The notes beneath the pieces are model-generated. The model did no database searches and was not told the DNA's origin. It was given only the letters and a program-made list of their open reading frames with translations. Shown piece after piece: positions 32,911 through 45,490 of a stretch of DNA of 60,000 nucleotides. The DNA is from Symsagittifera roscoffensis (Eukaryota; Xenacoelomorpha; Acoela; Convolutidae): NCBI RefSeq assembly GCF_963678635.1, contig NC_087062.1:84840012-84900011 (forward strand). Reading direction: 5' to 3'. The translations under genes and the position numbers were made by a program. Numbering within the stretch: position 1 is the stretch's first letter; each line of letters begins with the position of its first letter.

Positions 32911-33558
32911 ATGGGTGAACCCATGTTTCTCGTATCTACGGGTGAAAGATCCCAGGAAAATGAAATTCCTTCTCAAATCCGTAGAAAGCTCAGAATCAAC
33001 GAGGTTGTGCAGGTAGACCATCAAAAGATCTGCATGACAGATTCGGGGTATAACCAGATATTGGTAGTTATTGATCATTTTACTAAATTGGCAGAAGCAG
33101 TACCATGTCAGACAGCCGCGGCGGAGGAAAATTGTGATCACTTGATAACGCACTGGATTTCACGGTATGGCTGTCCGATGACCTTCCAATCTGATAACGG
33201 GAAAGCCTTTGTTGGGGACCTGACAAAAGATCTCATGAAGAGATCCCACATTGCACAGGCACACTCGACGACATACCATCCACAAACGAATGGACCAGAG
33301 GAGAGGCCGAACAGAACGCTAGTGAATACGCTCAGGGTAAATTGCTCGAGGTACATCACAGACTGGGACAAATATCTGCCGCAAGTGGTAGGGGCGTACA
33401 AAAGCACGCAGCATTCAACAGCGGGGATCAGTCCCTTCATGGTGTTGACAGGCAGAGACAGAGCGATGCCCTTGATTTTCTTCTATCCGGAATATGAAGG
33501 ACAGAAGACATCGTCTCAGGATATGTGGAGGAAGCTGTTAGAAGAAAACAAGAGTTGA
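32911..33558 (+). pseudogene. Gypsy integrase catalytic core
   Basis: 215 codons from ATG 32911; the first 30 are out-of-frame zinc-domain DNA. The DDE core is complete: D36 in VVQVDHQKI, D95 in FQSDNGKAF, and E131 in TYHPQTNGPEERPNRT, with 35 residues between the second Asp and the Glu. It also has VVIDHFTKLAEAVP and HSTAGISPF. It would insert element cDNA into chromosomes. The core itself has no internal stop, making it the best preserved domain of this element. Confidence 0.88.
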
Positions 33559-33836
33559 ATGAGCTATGTAGAAGGAGTACATCACAAGCACAGATGAGAC
33601 AGCGGAGGAAGTATGATGAAAAGATACTTCAGGTAAAGCCATATGCTGTGGGACAATATGTACGGGTGTTCCAGAATGTCATACCTCCAAAAGAGACAAA
33701 AAAGCTACTAAAGAAATGGAGAGGGCCGTTCATGATAACGGAAGTGCACCAGCAGGGTCTGTTCTATCGCTTGAGCACAGGGCGTGCGGCACACTACGAA
33801 AATCAGAAACCTCACGTCCCATCACCGGAAGACTGA
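33525..33836 (+). pseudogene. Gypsy integrase C-terminal (GPY/F-type) domain
   Basis: It overlaps the core frame by 34 bases in another frame. It reads RKYDEKILQVKPYAVGQYV and then KKWRGPFMITEVH, the GPY/F motif of gypsy integrases, followed by the end YENQKPHVPSPED. TGA 33834-33836 ends it. The same frame then continues into the acidic tail. It helps DNA binding and strand transfer in the family. Confidence 0.8.
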
Positions 33837-34348
33837 AGCGTACCACAGAACATGGAAGGACTCGAGTATCTACTGGTGGAGCCATCATTTTAGAAAACTG
33901 AGAAAGGCACCAGGGAGAGGAACGATGGCAACGAGAACATGAATATGGATGACAACGAAATTATAGAAGCAGACTCGGACGGAAGATCTTTCGCAGAAGA
34001 GGATTGGAATGATCCAGAGCAAGATGATGTGCCAAAATGGACAGAACCAGATATGCCCATGACGACGGAAAGAGGACAGGCATGAGGTACAACAGGTATG
34101 GCGACGACTTCTTGATCGACAAGATACGGCCTGAAGAGCTAGGCGAGGAACTGGTGAACGTGGGCGAGCTGAGTGTCGATGAGGAGTGGCAGACCTTCGA
34201 CGACAATGAGCACTCCTTGCAGGAGGATGACACCACGCCAGCGATTGCCGTAGACGAAGTACTGAGCAACTTACTTATTTGTTATTACGTAACAAGAAGT
34301 ATAATTAAGCAACCGTTTACTGCCAACGAAGAGATACTGAGAGTATAA
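33837..34348 (+). pseudogene. Acidic C-terminal extension of the gypsy polyprotein, truncated
   Basis: It lies in frame with the integrase end, across TGA 33834-33836, and reads MEGLEYLLVEP. After TAG 33891-33893 come MNMDDNEIIEADSDG and EEDWNDPEQDDVPKW. It shifts frame near 34080 and continues RYNRYGDDFLIDKIRPEEL...SVDEEWQ...VDEVLSN. At about 34266 the text leaves the element, because the DNA from 34243 on recurs at 44571. So the gypsy polyprotein extends beyond integrase, and its end is cut off here. The frames at 1-4939 may be the missing remainder in a neighbouring copy (inference). Confidence 0.65.
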
Positions 34349-35192
34349 AGAAGCAATTAGTTGGAACAGGTATTCTCGTACTTAATGTGGTCAAACAATT
34401 CAATTTTAAGCGTAAGGCTCAAGTTGTACGAAAAGTTACTAGACGGGTTGGGTTTACCAAAATTTTATGCTTACTACAGCTTACTGCATTCAAAATTGTG
34501 ACCTAGACCTAAAGGTGATTATCCCAAAAACAAATTAGCCATATCTGTCCAGGTTATTGGGTACTAGGAAGCTCCTTGATGGTAAAGGTGGCCATTCTCA
34601 GATTGGCTGATATAAGATAATTTCTTCTGAAATCTGCCTTAACCCATGTCTTGATCTGCATCGTGCTCACAGCCACTACCGTGTTAAAAAGTCACTGGAC
34701 CCATCTTCGTCCAGCAGATTTTCAACTATAACTACTTCAAAATCGAAATTATTAGCATCCTAATTATAAAAATGTCATTTATTTGTCATGCAAGTGTAAA
34801 TCGGAGGCGATATGTTAGAAGCAATTAAATGTCCCATGGGGTCTTTTTTCGCATCTCATCCTTATGCTAATAATACTTTACTGTTTCCGGTTTTTGAGCA
34901 CTCAAGAACTCGCTAATATTCTCCTTCGCTCAATATTTTGACTAAAACGTCAGACTAAAACAATCTAATTTGAAATTTTCCAGTCCAAAAAAAAAGAATC
35001 CGCGAGACTAGGAGTTTGTGAAAAAACAGAAATTTCAAATCAGCCAGAACTACCCAGTTTGATTTTTATCTCTCGTACGTCAGGTTAACAATCAATTTGA
35101 AGCTTCATCGCAACTTCAGCTCACAAATGAATTCTTTCTCACTTGATTGACACTCACCTGAGTTTCCATGCGATGAGTTAACAAAGTTTCCT
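34243..35192 (+). repeat. 0.93-kb dispersed repeat, first instance
   Basis: It starts with gccgtagacgaagtactgag and matches 44571-45485 with moderate divergence and indels. Its last 100 bases (from ttgaagcttcatcgcaactt) equal the left inverted repeat of the foldback element at 45393. A frame conserved in part between the instances (…KKQLVGTGILVLNVV… at 44690 onward) is frameshifted here. No function is known. Confidence 0.75.
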
Positions 35193-35250
35193 GTTGTTGA
35201 GTACTCGAGAAATTGCTAATAGCGCCCGTTGGAATAGCTGGAACGGTTTT

Positions 35251-37753
35251 TGTCCGCGATAGTTTCTTTCTGGTTAGGAGTTTGAAGTCTATAACCAATC
35301 TAAAGTTGATTCTCCTTCGCTCATTATTCTGAATAAAAGGTCTATTTTCATTCCAAGGGTGGCTAACCAAGTGCTTTTCACATAGGGAAAAAGTCCGAAT
35401 CAAGGAACCGAAGTATTTGGGGTTCTAAGCTTTAGCCACCCTTAACTAGGCTTACATTTTAATGAATTTTGTTCCCTTTCCCCCGCTTGTTAATTGTAGC
35501 TCTAATCGTGGGATTTTTTCCGGGAACCGTAATCGCTTTGGCGGCGGAGTCCCAGGTGTCCGTATTTTGCTTGCCTTCGTCAAGTCAGCTCTAGTATCAG
35601 TCCTGTGATTTTCTTGAAGTTAGCTTTCTTAGTTCCATTTGGGAGCGGGGACGAAAGCAGTTCGTGTACCCCCTCTAGGTATGGAATTATTTTTTCCAAC
35701 AGAAATTTTTCTGAATCTACTCTTTTTGATTGCTTACTGTGTATCTGGTTGGCTTTGGTTGTAGCTGTTGCATCATGCGCTGAAAACAAAAAGAACGCCT
35801 TAACAAGAATTAAATATTTGAAACGTTCCATAAAATACTAGCCCTGCTTATATCTTATATCTGCCCTTATTCGGCAGCATTGGACTTAAGTTTGAAACCA
35901 AATCAAAAATCGTATTCACTAATAACTAAAAGTAAAAACTGATCCTGGATCACACAATTCTTGGATCTAAATTGAAATCTTTCAGTCCAAAAATAAGAAT
36001 CCACGAGACTAAGAATTTGTGGAAAAATAGAATTTCCAAATCAGCCAGAGAAACCCGGTTTGACCTCCATACAAAATAAAAATAGTTATCGTACGATTCC
36101 ATGCAAGAAAATGCTTGTCATACAAATATTTACAAGCAAAGCACTCAATGAAGAAAATTTCCATTCATAAAAATTGTTTGATACCCATTTTTTTTCATCG
36201 AATTTTGTTTTCTCAGAAATATTTCAGAAAAATTCTTGACCTGTTTATATGCTATTAAATCGGTTTAGTATAAATTAGAACATATTGGTCTTCAAAACTG
36301 TCGTTTTTTGGTGCAAAAAATTTATATTACAATTTTTGAAAATTGTATAATACCGATTTTTTCCATAAAATTTTTTTTCTCAGAAATGTTTTAAATTTTT
36401 TTAGGTTATGTTTTTGTAATAATAAATGGGCTTTTAATTGAATAAAACCATATTGGTTATCAAATTAACTTTTTGAAGCAAATAATGCTTAATTTATATC
36501 AACTGGGTCTCGCTATTTATAATTTAACTAAAAATTTTTCTTGTGACAAAATGAAACTGTTTGTTAATCCGAATTGTGAAGAAATCGTGAAACAATTTAT
36601 GCTTGGAGTGTTTTTGTCAAACTAAAGTTCATACCGAAAAAAAACTGTCAAATGGGGGTGATCTTTATCTGGCTATCCGGATTCACGGGCGAGTTGCGCA
36701 CACCACGGTACTGTCCTGACTTCCCTGGTGTTTCAGATAGTCAATTTTTTATATGAATCTTAATCTTGTAAAAACAAATCTCTATTCTTACTAAACTCTT
36801 ACATCATATATGAATCAATTCAAATACTAATATGAAATTTATAAGATTCTTATAAGACTTTAAATTGCTGTTCAAGTTTTTTAGTCGTGTATGTGCATTT
36901 CCATTAATGGCTTTTTTGCTTGTAATAATAATGATGTAATGCTTTCTTGAAGTTGAAGAAGAATGGATTTGCGGATCTCGACTTTGAAAAGGCGTCTTCA
37001 TTTTTTTCTCAGTAAATTGTAGTATGAGGCAACCCTTCCCCTGGTGTTGTTTCCTACCAGGAAAAATTTTCTTCAGTCTCAATTTTGAAAAGAGAACTGA
37101 CAAGAAATAAAATAACACTGTTTCGAACCTCTAAAGTTTTCTGTAATTTTATCCTATATTGTGCGACTGGTGCGTTGGTCTGGGCTAAGACTTAGATTTT
37201 TTTCATATATATTTTTTTGTCCACAATTACACAGTCGGAAAAAACTCTCATGCCAATTTTTGCAGCTAAAACTTATTACCATACAATTTGCTTGAATAGA
37301 AAAAATATTTATCATGCAATTCCATTGAATGGAAAAAATGCTAGTCATAACAAATGCTTTGTTTTTAGCAATATTTACGTTGTCTGGGAATCCAAGACCC
37401 AGCTATGAGGCTATTTTTGCATGTAAACGAAAGCTGATCAAAAGTTGTTTGGCTGATGCCCTAGAAACGGTAACATAATGGTTAGCCCTTAAGCACGTCA
37501 CAAAATCAAATGACTAGGTGAAAAACGAACCGAATTAAGGCAATTGACGTCAGCCAGTCATCAAGAGGCCGTTTTCTACGCTCCCTCACTGTGTAATTTC
37601 TGGGCGAATGACACATAGACGTTCCTATGCCCGAGTTAGAGACTTTAATGTCCTACATTGTATCAGACGGAAGGTTCGGCCTCTACTAATAGTACAATTT
37701 AGCTTTTTAATCTTTTTAAGACCGAAAACCTAATTAAGGGGTCTAAGCCTTTT
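35251..37753 (+). repeat. 2.5-kb tandem array, unit 1
   Basis: It begins at tgtccgcgatagtttctttc. The same word recurs at 37754 and 40217, giving periods of 2,503 and 2,463. The unit is AT-rich, with a pyrimidine-rich stretch (gttccctttcccccgcttg) and, near its right end, the dispersed 230-bp module. A minus-strand frame (37118-36804, 104 codons) recurs shorter in unit 2 and has no recognised family. Confidence 0.85.
37382..37620 (+). repeat. Dispersed 230-bp module, instance in unit 1
   Basis: It shares gcatgtaaacgaaagctgat, a gattaaggtaa-like phrase and ctcactgtgtaatttctggg with 7313-7545. It ends at gggcgaatg as there. Confidence 0.75.
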
Positions 37754-40216
37754 TGTCCGCGATAGTTTCTTTCTGGTTAGGAGTTTGAAGTCTATAACCA
37801 ATCTAAAGTTGATTCTCCTTCGCTCATTATTTTGAATAAAAGGTCTATTTTCATTCCAAGGGTGGCTAACCAAGTGCTTTTCACATAGGGAAAAAGTCCG
37901 AATCAAGGAACCGAAGTATTTGGGGTTCTAAGCTTTAGCTACCCTTAACTAGGCTTACACTTTAGTGAATTTTGTTCCCTTTCCCCCGCTTGTTAATTGT
38001 AGCTCTAATCGGGGGATTTTTTCCGGGAACCGTAATCGCTTTGGCGGCGGAGTCCCAGGTGTCCGTATTTTTGCTTGCCTTCGTCAAGTCAGCTCTAGTA
38101 TCATTCCTGTGATTTTCTTGAAGTTAGCTTTCTTAGTTCCATTTGGGAGCGGGGGCTTAAGCAGATCGTGTACCCCCCTCTAGGTGTGGAATTACTTTTT
38201 ACAGCTGAAATTTTTCTGAATCTACTCTTTTTGATTGCTTACTATGTATATAGTTGGCTTTGGTTTGGCTGTTGCGACATGAGCTAAAACAAAAAAAGCC
38301 TTAACAAGAATTAAATTTTTGAAATTTTCCATTAAAAAACTAGCCCTGCTTATATCTTATATCTGCCCTTATTCGGCAGCATTGGACTAAAGTTTAAAAC
38401 CAAATCAAAAATCGTATTCACTAATAACTAAAACTAAAAACTGATCCTGGATCACACAAAAAAATCTTGGATCTAAATTGAAATCTTCCAGTCCAAAAAT
38501 AAGAATCCACGAGACTAAGAGTTTGTGGAAAAATAGAATTTCCAAATCAGCCAGAGCAACCCGGTTTGACCTGCATACAAAATTTTAAATTTTTTTACAA
38601 GCACTCAATGAAGAAAATTTCCATTCATAAAAATTGTATGATACCCATTTTTTTCCATCGGTTTTTGTTTTCTCAGAATAGCTTAAGAAAAATCCGTGAA
38701 CTGTTTATATACAATTGAATCGGTTCAATAAAAATTAGAACATATTGGTCATCAAAATGATTGTTTTTTGGGTGCAAATAGGCTTATCTTACGATTTTTG
38801 AAAATTGTACAATACCCACTTTTTTGCAAAAAAAAAAACATTTTTCTCAGAAATGTTTCATATTTTTTTAGGTTATTATATGTTTTAATAAAGGGGTTTT
38901 TAATTAATTAAAATCATATTGCTTATCATATTAACTTTTTGAAGCAGATAATGATTAATTTATATCAACTGGATCTCGCTATTTATAATTTAACTAAAAA
39001 TTTTACTTGTGACAAAATGAAACTGTTTGTTAATCCGAATTGTGAAGAAATCGTGAAAAATTTATGCTTGGAGTGTTTTTTGTCATACTAAAAATCATAC
39101 CGAAAAAACTGTCAAATGGGGTGATCTTTATCTGGCTATCCGGATTCGCGGGCAAATTGCGCGCACCACGGTACTGTCCTGACTTCCCTGGTGTTTCTAA
39201 AAGTCAATTTTTTATATGAATCTTAATCTTGTAAAAATAAATCTCAATTTTTACTAAACTCTTACATCATATATGAATCAATTCAAATACTAATATGAAA
39301 TTTATGAGATTCTAATAAGACTTTAAATTGCTGTTCAAGTTTTTTAGTCGTACATGTGCATTTCCATACATTGCTTTTTTGCTTGTAATAATAATGATGT
39401 AATGCTTTCTTGAAGTTGAAGAAGAATAGGATTTGCGGATCTCGACTTTGAAAAGGCGTCTTCATTTTTTTCTCAGTAAATTGTAGTATGAGGCAACCCT
39501 TCCCCTGGTGTTGTTTCCTACCAGGAAAAATTTTCTTCAGTCTCAATTTTGAAAAGAGAACTGACAAGAAATAAAATAACACTGTTTCGAACCTCTAAAG
39601 TTTTTTGTAGTTTTATCCTATATTGTGCGACTGGTGCGTTGGTCTGGGCTAAGACTTAGATTTTTTTCATATATATTTTTTTGTCCACGATTACAAAATC
39701 GGAAAAAACTCTCATGCAAAATTTCCAGCTAAAACTTATTACTATACAATTTGCTTGAATAGAAAAAATATTTATCATACAATTCCGTTGAATGGAAAAA
39801 ATGCTAGTCATAGCAAATGCTTTGTTTTTAGCAATACTCACGTTGTCTGGGAATCCGAAACCCAGCTATGAGGCTATTTTTGCATGTAAACGAAAGCTGA
39901 TCAAAAATTGTCTGGCTGATGCCCTAGAAACGGTAACATGATGGTTAGCCCTTAAGCACGCCACAAACTCAAATGACTAGGTAAAAAACGAACCGAATTA
40001 AGGCAATTGACGTCAGCCAGTCATCAAGAAGCTTTTTCCTACGCTCCCTCACTGTGTAATTTCTGTGCGAATGACACATAGACGTTTCTATGCCCGAGTT
40101 AGAGGCTTCATTGTCCTGTATTGTATCAGACGGAAGGTTCGGCCTCTACTAATAGTACAATTTAGCTTTTTAATCTTTTTAAGACCAAAAACCTAATTAA
40201 GGGGTCGGAGGCTTTT
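37754..40216 (+). repeat. 2.5-kb tandem array, unit 2
   Basis: It follows unit 1 directly and has the same order of landmarks, including the tatctggctatccggattc phrase and the 230-bp module at 39842-40080. It differs from unit 1 by scattered substitutions and indels of up to about 50 bp. Confidence 0.85.
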
Positions 40217-41395
40217 TGTCCGCGATAGTTTCTTTCTGGTTAGGAGTTTGAAGTCTATAACCAATCTAAAATTGATTCGCCTTCGCTCATTATTTTGAAT
40301 AAAAAGTCTATTTTCATTCCAAGGGTGGCTAACCAAGTGCTTTTTACATAGGGAAAAAAGTCCGAGTCAAGGAACCGAAATGTTTGGGGTTCTAAACTTT
40401 CGCCACATTTAACTAGACTTACATTTTAATGAAATTTGTTCCCTTTCCCCCGTTTGTTAATTGTAGCTCTAATTGGGGGATTTTTTTCCCGGAACCGTAA
40501 TCGCTTTGGCGGCGAAGTCCCAGGTGTCCGTATTTTTGCTTGCTTTTGTCAACTCAGCTCTAGTATCAGTCCTGTGATTTTCTTGAAGTTAGCTTTCTTA
40601 GTTCCATTTGGGAGCGGGGGCTAAAGCAGATCGTGTACCCCCCTCTAGGTGTGGAATTACTTTTTACAGCTGAAATTTTTCTGAATCTACTCTTTTTGAT
40701 TGCTTACTATGTATCTAGTTGGCTTTGGTTGTAGATGTTACGACATGCGCTAAAACAAAAAAAGCCTTAACAAGATTTAAATTTTTGAAACTTTCCATAA
40801 AAAACTAGCCCTGCTTATATCTTATATCTGCCCTTATTCGGCAGCATTGGACTAAAGTTTAAAACCAAATCAAAAATTGTATTCACTAATAACTAAAAGT
40901 AAAAACTGATCCCGGATCACACAATTCTTGGATCTAAATTGAAATCTTTCAGTCCAAAAATAAGAATCCACGAGACTAAGAATTTGTGGAAAAATAGAAT
41001 TTCCAAATCAGCCAGAGAAACCCGGTTTGACCTCCATACAAAATAAAAATAGTTATCGTACGATACTATGCAAAAAACGCTTGTCACTCAACTAGATACA
41101 AGCACTCAATGAAGAAAATTTCTTTTCATAAAAATTGTATGATACCCATTTTTTTCCATCGAATTTTGTTTTCTCAGAAAAGCTTTAGAAAAATCGGTGA
41201 CATGTTTATATACAATTGAATCGGTTCAATAAAAATGGTCGGTTTTTGGGTGCAAAAAGGCTTATCTTACGATTTTTGAAAATTGTTCAATACCCACTTT
41301 TTTGCAAGAAAAAAAAACATTTTTCTCAGAAATGTTTCAAAATTTTTTTTAGGTTAATATATGTATTAATAAATGGGTTTTTAATAAATTAAAAT
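40217..41395 (+). repeat. 2.5-kb tandem array, partial unit 3
   Basis: It matches the first half of the unit up to the aaatgggtttttaa phrase near 41370, then leaves the array. The third unit is truncated. Confidence 0.8.
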
Positions 41396-41576
41396 CATAT
41401 TAACTTTTACAACAAAAAAGTACAAAAAACATTAAAAAACGCCCGAAAAAAAACAAAAATATTAAATAAAAACACAATGTTAATCAAGATATGCCCACAT
41501 GACTGTACACAAGATGGAAATTTGATTCTGGTATGCAAAAATTCAAGGCAAGACAAGACATAACCGATCTCGAAAT

Positions 41577-42139
41577 TTAGAGAACATATTCAAGTGATTT
41601 GTCAAGAAAAAAAAACCAACTTGCAAAATTGAGAATTTCCACACATATGGAAATCAAAAGTAAACTGACTGTTTCAATGTAGATGGATTTTGCGATCACT
41701 GGAAAACGGTCTTTGATGCTCTTAAATACTTTTAACACTTCTGTTCTTGCCAGGTAACTCGACTCTCTTGATGATGACATTGAAAGGGGGAAAAGTCGAG
41801 AAATGGATGAATTGAGACGGGAATATTATCGCGAGAATAGAAAATCGATACAAAATCGAAGAGATGTGAAAACAAACGCAACAAATAAGAGTCATATCCG
41901 AACCAACTTTACCTACAAAAGACCTCTCTATAATGAATTTTAATTGGAAAAAAAAAGAGCCGGAACTGTTTATGGATATGTTCAGTGTAACTAGGTGTTC
42001 CAGATAAACTGAAAGCAAAAGTTATCATTTTCTTCCAAATTTCAAAAACACCGAAGTTGGAAAAAATGACATCGGAGAATTTATATGCAAAAGTAAGCAA
42101 TTGAAACTGATCTTCTGAAGCATCGCCAGAGAATGCCAT
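41577..42139 (-). other. Unassigned minus-strand reading frames
   Basis: A frame starts at ATG 42139 in the favourable context AAAATGG (MAFSGDASEDQFQLLTFAYK...) and runs to 41909. A second begins at ATG 41780 (MSSSRESSYLARTEVLKVFK...) and runs to 41577. Their starts look like real coding text rather than AT-rich noise, but the continuations are low-complexity and I recognise no family. On the minus strand a TTTTTATAG word lies about 25 bases before the first ATG. They may be exons or remnants of a decayed host gene. Confidence 0.2.
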
Positions 42140-42195
42140 TTTCTAGCTTTAAACTATAAAAAGGTTCTGTAATAGATCCACTCTTCAATTTCCAT

Positions 42196-42351
42196 ATGGA
42201 ACTTGGTTTACAGTGTACAAAAGCTTACCGCTTTGTACAGAATTCTCCTCAAAAATGCTTCAACAACTTCGTTCAGTCTGTTGTTGATGCTAGAAGGGAA
42301 GGAGATGAGAAGCCTAGCCCGGAGTTGTTGCACAGAAAACACAACTTTTAG
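42196..42351 (+). other. Small unassigned frame of 51 codons
   Basis: It runs from ATG 42196 to TAG 42349-42351. It contains NNFVQSVVDARREGDEKPSP followed by ELLHRKHNF. The helix-like text ending DARREGDEK loosely recalls the segment before the I-helix of cytochrome P450s, but there is no haem-binding motif nearby, so I do not name it. The stop is directly followed by GTACTG, so it could instead be an exon end. Confidence 0.2.
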
Positions 42352-42717
42352 GTACTGCATCATACGATTACCAGATAGTAGATAGATCGAGACAAACGAT
42401 CACGAAATATTCAAAAGGCGAGAAAACTCACAAAAAAAATTAATGGACCACTAAGCAAATGATTGAACACTTGGTAAGATTTGTACGAGATTCAAATACT
42501 AAAGTTAACAATTGAGCAAAGAGAACCGATAATTTTCGGAATTTTAATTTACAAAGCTGAGAATTTTAGAGTCTTACTACAATTTTTCTGACAAGTTTTC
42601 TGATCTAAATAAAATGAAAAAAAAAAATGGAAGTGGGAACGGATTTACTGTATTTAGCTCTGGCTAGGGTAAAGTTATATGTTTGTGTTCGTCCGAAGAA
42701 AAAAGGAGATCAAATGA

Positions 42718-43056
42718 TTGCAGAGATTCATTAAAGCAATTCCGAGGATAATTTTTTCCCACGAATTTGTTTTAGCGTTCACAACATTTCAAGAACAAAT
42801 CAGAAGTACGGAGATGTTATGTTTATGTAGCGGGACTTATTATTGTTGCTATGACAAAAAATCAGACAAGATGAAGTTTAGCAGCATAGGATTGGTTAAA
42901 AGAGCTCTAGAGGACTCCAGAGACGGACCGATGGCAAATTAGAAGTTAGTACTTGACGAAACAATTGTTGTGACATCAACAAACAGAGGATTGAGAACTA
43001 TCAATCATATGGCTGGTACATACGAGCAAATGAAGAAGGAATTGAGTTACTTTTAA
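42718..43056 (+). pseudogene. Unassigned frame with one in-frame stop
   Basis: The frame from TTG 42718 reads to TAG 42940-42942 (…VKRALEDSRDGPMAN), then continues in frame with KLVLDETIVVTSTNRGLRTI and TYEQMKKELSYF to TAA 43054-43056. The balanced composition on both sides of the stop, within AT-rich DNA, suggests a former coding sequence. The family is unknown. Confidence 0.3.
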
Positions 43057-43420
43057 CCGAAACGACAAAATCAGGATGACGGAATACCCACAAAAACTTT
43101 GAACTTGTAAATAATTGATAGCGTAGCTGCATTCATTGTAGTATTGAATAACTACTTGTAAGCTTGGGGTAAAATGATTAACAAATCAGTGATTTAAATT
43201 TTTCATCATTTTGACGTAATTTTTTTTCAAAAACTTGATTTTTTCTCATTGTTTTCGTTAGGTTTTAGTTTACGTTTAGGTAGTTTTCTCATAGTTTCAA
43301 AAGTAATGAACAGTAGTCAAAACATCTAAATCGTAGAAGTTACAGAGGAAACGCATGTATTGGCAATTTTGCGCGTCAAAAAAATTGGGCGACAAAAACA
43401 TTTTGAAATTTAGCACCTTA
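43057..43420. other. AT-rich interval
   Basis: There are no coding frames and no clear repeats here. Confidence 0.4.
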
Positions 43421-44110
43421 CTATCTGAAACCTATCTTGAAATAATGGGAAACCTACTCCCTTTCTTATATCATTGCATGTCTATTATTAATCTAATATA
43501 TGGAGAAATCTATACACTATCTTAATACACGGGAATTTCGCGCTCTTAGAATATTTTCTCAAACTTACCATCTGAAACTTGATAAGACACATCCTAACAC
43601 CTTGGGAAACCTAGAACCTATCTTGATACACTAGGAAACCTATTCCCTATTTTAAATCGCAGGTGAGTGACCGGATGCAGTTTTCCTATCTTAAAACATG
43701 GGGTCAACCACCATCCCCCTAACTCTCCTTAATCTTCCACTACTGATGTGTCAAGAGACAAGCTCCAGAGCTGTTTACTGACATCAAAGCAGATTTTTCC
43801 CGACGTCAAGACAGAGTCTAGAAGCGTTTCAACAGACAGGGCTAGAAATGTTTCCCGACACCAGACAGGCTTTTGCTGACATCAGGACAGGTTTTCCCGG
43901 CATCAATATGGGGTCCACAGAAAAGGCCAGAGTTAGGGTCTAGAGCTATATCTCGACACCAGGACTGGTTTTTCCCGACATCGAGACTAGGCCCCTAGCA
44001 CAGAAACGCAGTGTTCAGAGGTGATTTTCGTTAAAGTTACGCAGTACCAGAGGGGACTTTCGGGACACAGATGCAGTGATCAGATGTGAGTTTTGGAACA
44101 CTGACGCAGT
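43421..44110 (+). repeat. Degenerate short tandem repeats
   Basis: In 43421-43700 phrases such as tgaaacctatcttgaaata, gggaaaccta and ttccctatttt recur irregularly. In 43780-44110 phrases like gacatcaagacag, ttttcccgacatc and acgcagtgttcaga recur with spacing near 40-60 bases. They look like decayed minisatellites. Units are too divergent to define. Confidence 0.45.
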
Positions 44111-44570
44111 GTTTTGAAGGTGTACCCCTCTTGTTAAACCAAAAATTATAACCCCGTTTTGCTCGCTTAAGTGGTTTCCCTGTTACTTTATGTGGTCTGG
44201 TTAGGTATTATTACATAAATTAAGTTGCACATTTTCAGTTACTGGTTTTTTTTCTGTGTGCGTTATTGTAGTTTAACCGACCTACTTAATTTTCAACACC
44301 ACACCTAAGAAATCTTCAGTTGGTTTGTGTATGTTGTTTATCCTAGCAGCTGGCTCATTACATCATGCGCTTTGCATTTTGCCCCCACCGGCGCAAAAGT
44401 GCGTGAAAAAGACTTGCGTCATGAAATCCGTTTTAAGTTTCAACTTCAAAGCTAAAGACTCGCAGCAGACTAATCAGTTCTTTCTGCATCAATTTCCCTC
44501 GTGAAAAACCGACCTGGTCATTTGGCACGACGCCATTAAAAACATCATGAGTAAGCATAGCAGTAACATA

Positions 44571-45490
44571 TGCCGTAGACGAAGTACTGAGCATTCACTT
44601 ATTTGCTATTACGTAACAAGAAGAATAATTGTGCAACCGTTTACTGCCAAAGGAGAGTTACTGGGAGTATGAAGAAGCAATTGGTTGGAACAGGTATTTT
44701 GGTACTGAACGTGGTCAAACAAATCATTTCTAAGCGTAAGGCTCAATTTAAAAAAAAATTAATAGACGGGTTGGTTATACCAAAAAATCATGGTTACTAC
44801 AGACTACTGCATTCAAAATTGTGACCTAAAAAAGGTTATCTCAAAACAAATTAGCCAAATTTGTCCGGGTTAAACGGTACTAGGAAGCTCCTTCATGGTA
44901 AGGGGGCATTCTCAGATTGGCTGATCTGAGATAATTTCTTCTGAAATCTGTCTTACCCTATGTCTTGATCGGCATCGTGCTCACAATAACTAGCAAGTTA
45001 AAAAGGCACTGGACCCATCTTCGTACAGCAGATCTTTAACTATAATTGCTTCAAAGCCGATATATTTTAGCATCCTAATATTGTCACGCAAGTGTCACTC
45101 GGAGGCGGTATTTTAGAAGCAATTAAATGCCCCATGGGGTCTTTTATCGCATCTCATCCTTATGGTAATAATACTTTACTGTTTCCGGTTTTTGAGCACT
45201 CGAGAACTCGCTAATATTCTCCTTCGCTCAATATTTTGACTAAAACGTCAGACTAAAACAATCTAATTTGAAATTTTCCAGTCCAAAAAAAAGAACCCGC
45301 GAGACTAGGAGTTTGTGAAAAAACAGAAATTTCAAATCAGCCAGAACTACCCAGTTTGATTTTTATCTCTCGTACGTCAGGTTAACTATCAATTTGAAGC
45401 TTCATTGCAACTTCAGCTCACAAATGAATTCTTTATCACTTGATTGACATTCACCTGAGTTTCCATGCGATGAGTTAACAAGGTTAAATT
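44571..45490 (+). repeat. 0.93-kb dispersed repeat, second instance
   Basis: It is the partner of 34243-35192. Here a frame at 44603-44824 (74 codons, …KKQLVGTGILVLNVVKQ… to LLHSKL) is open, whereas the first instance has shifted frames. It runs directly into the foldback element, whose left inverted repeat forms its right end. Confidence 0.75.

Noticed and set aside
36804-37118. 104-codon minus frame, shorter in the next 2.5-kb unit
   Set aside because: It has low-complexity Lys/Ser/Asn-rich text, its end is not conserved between units, and I recognise no family.
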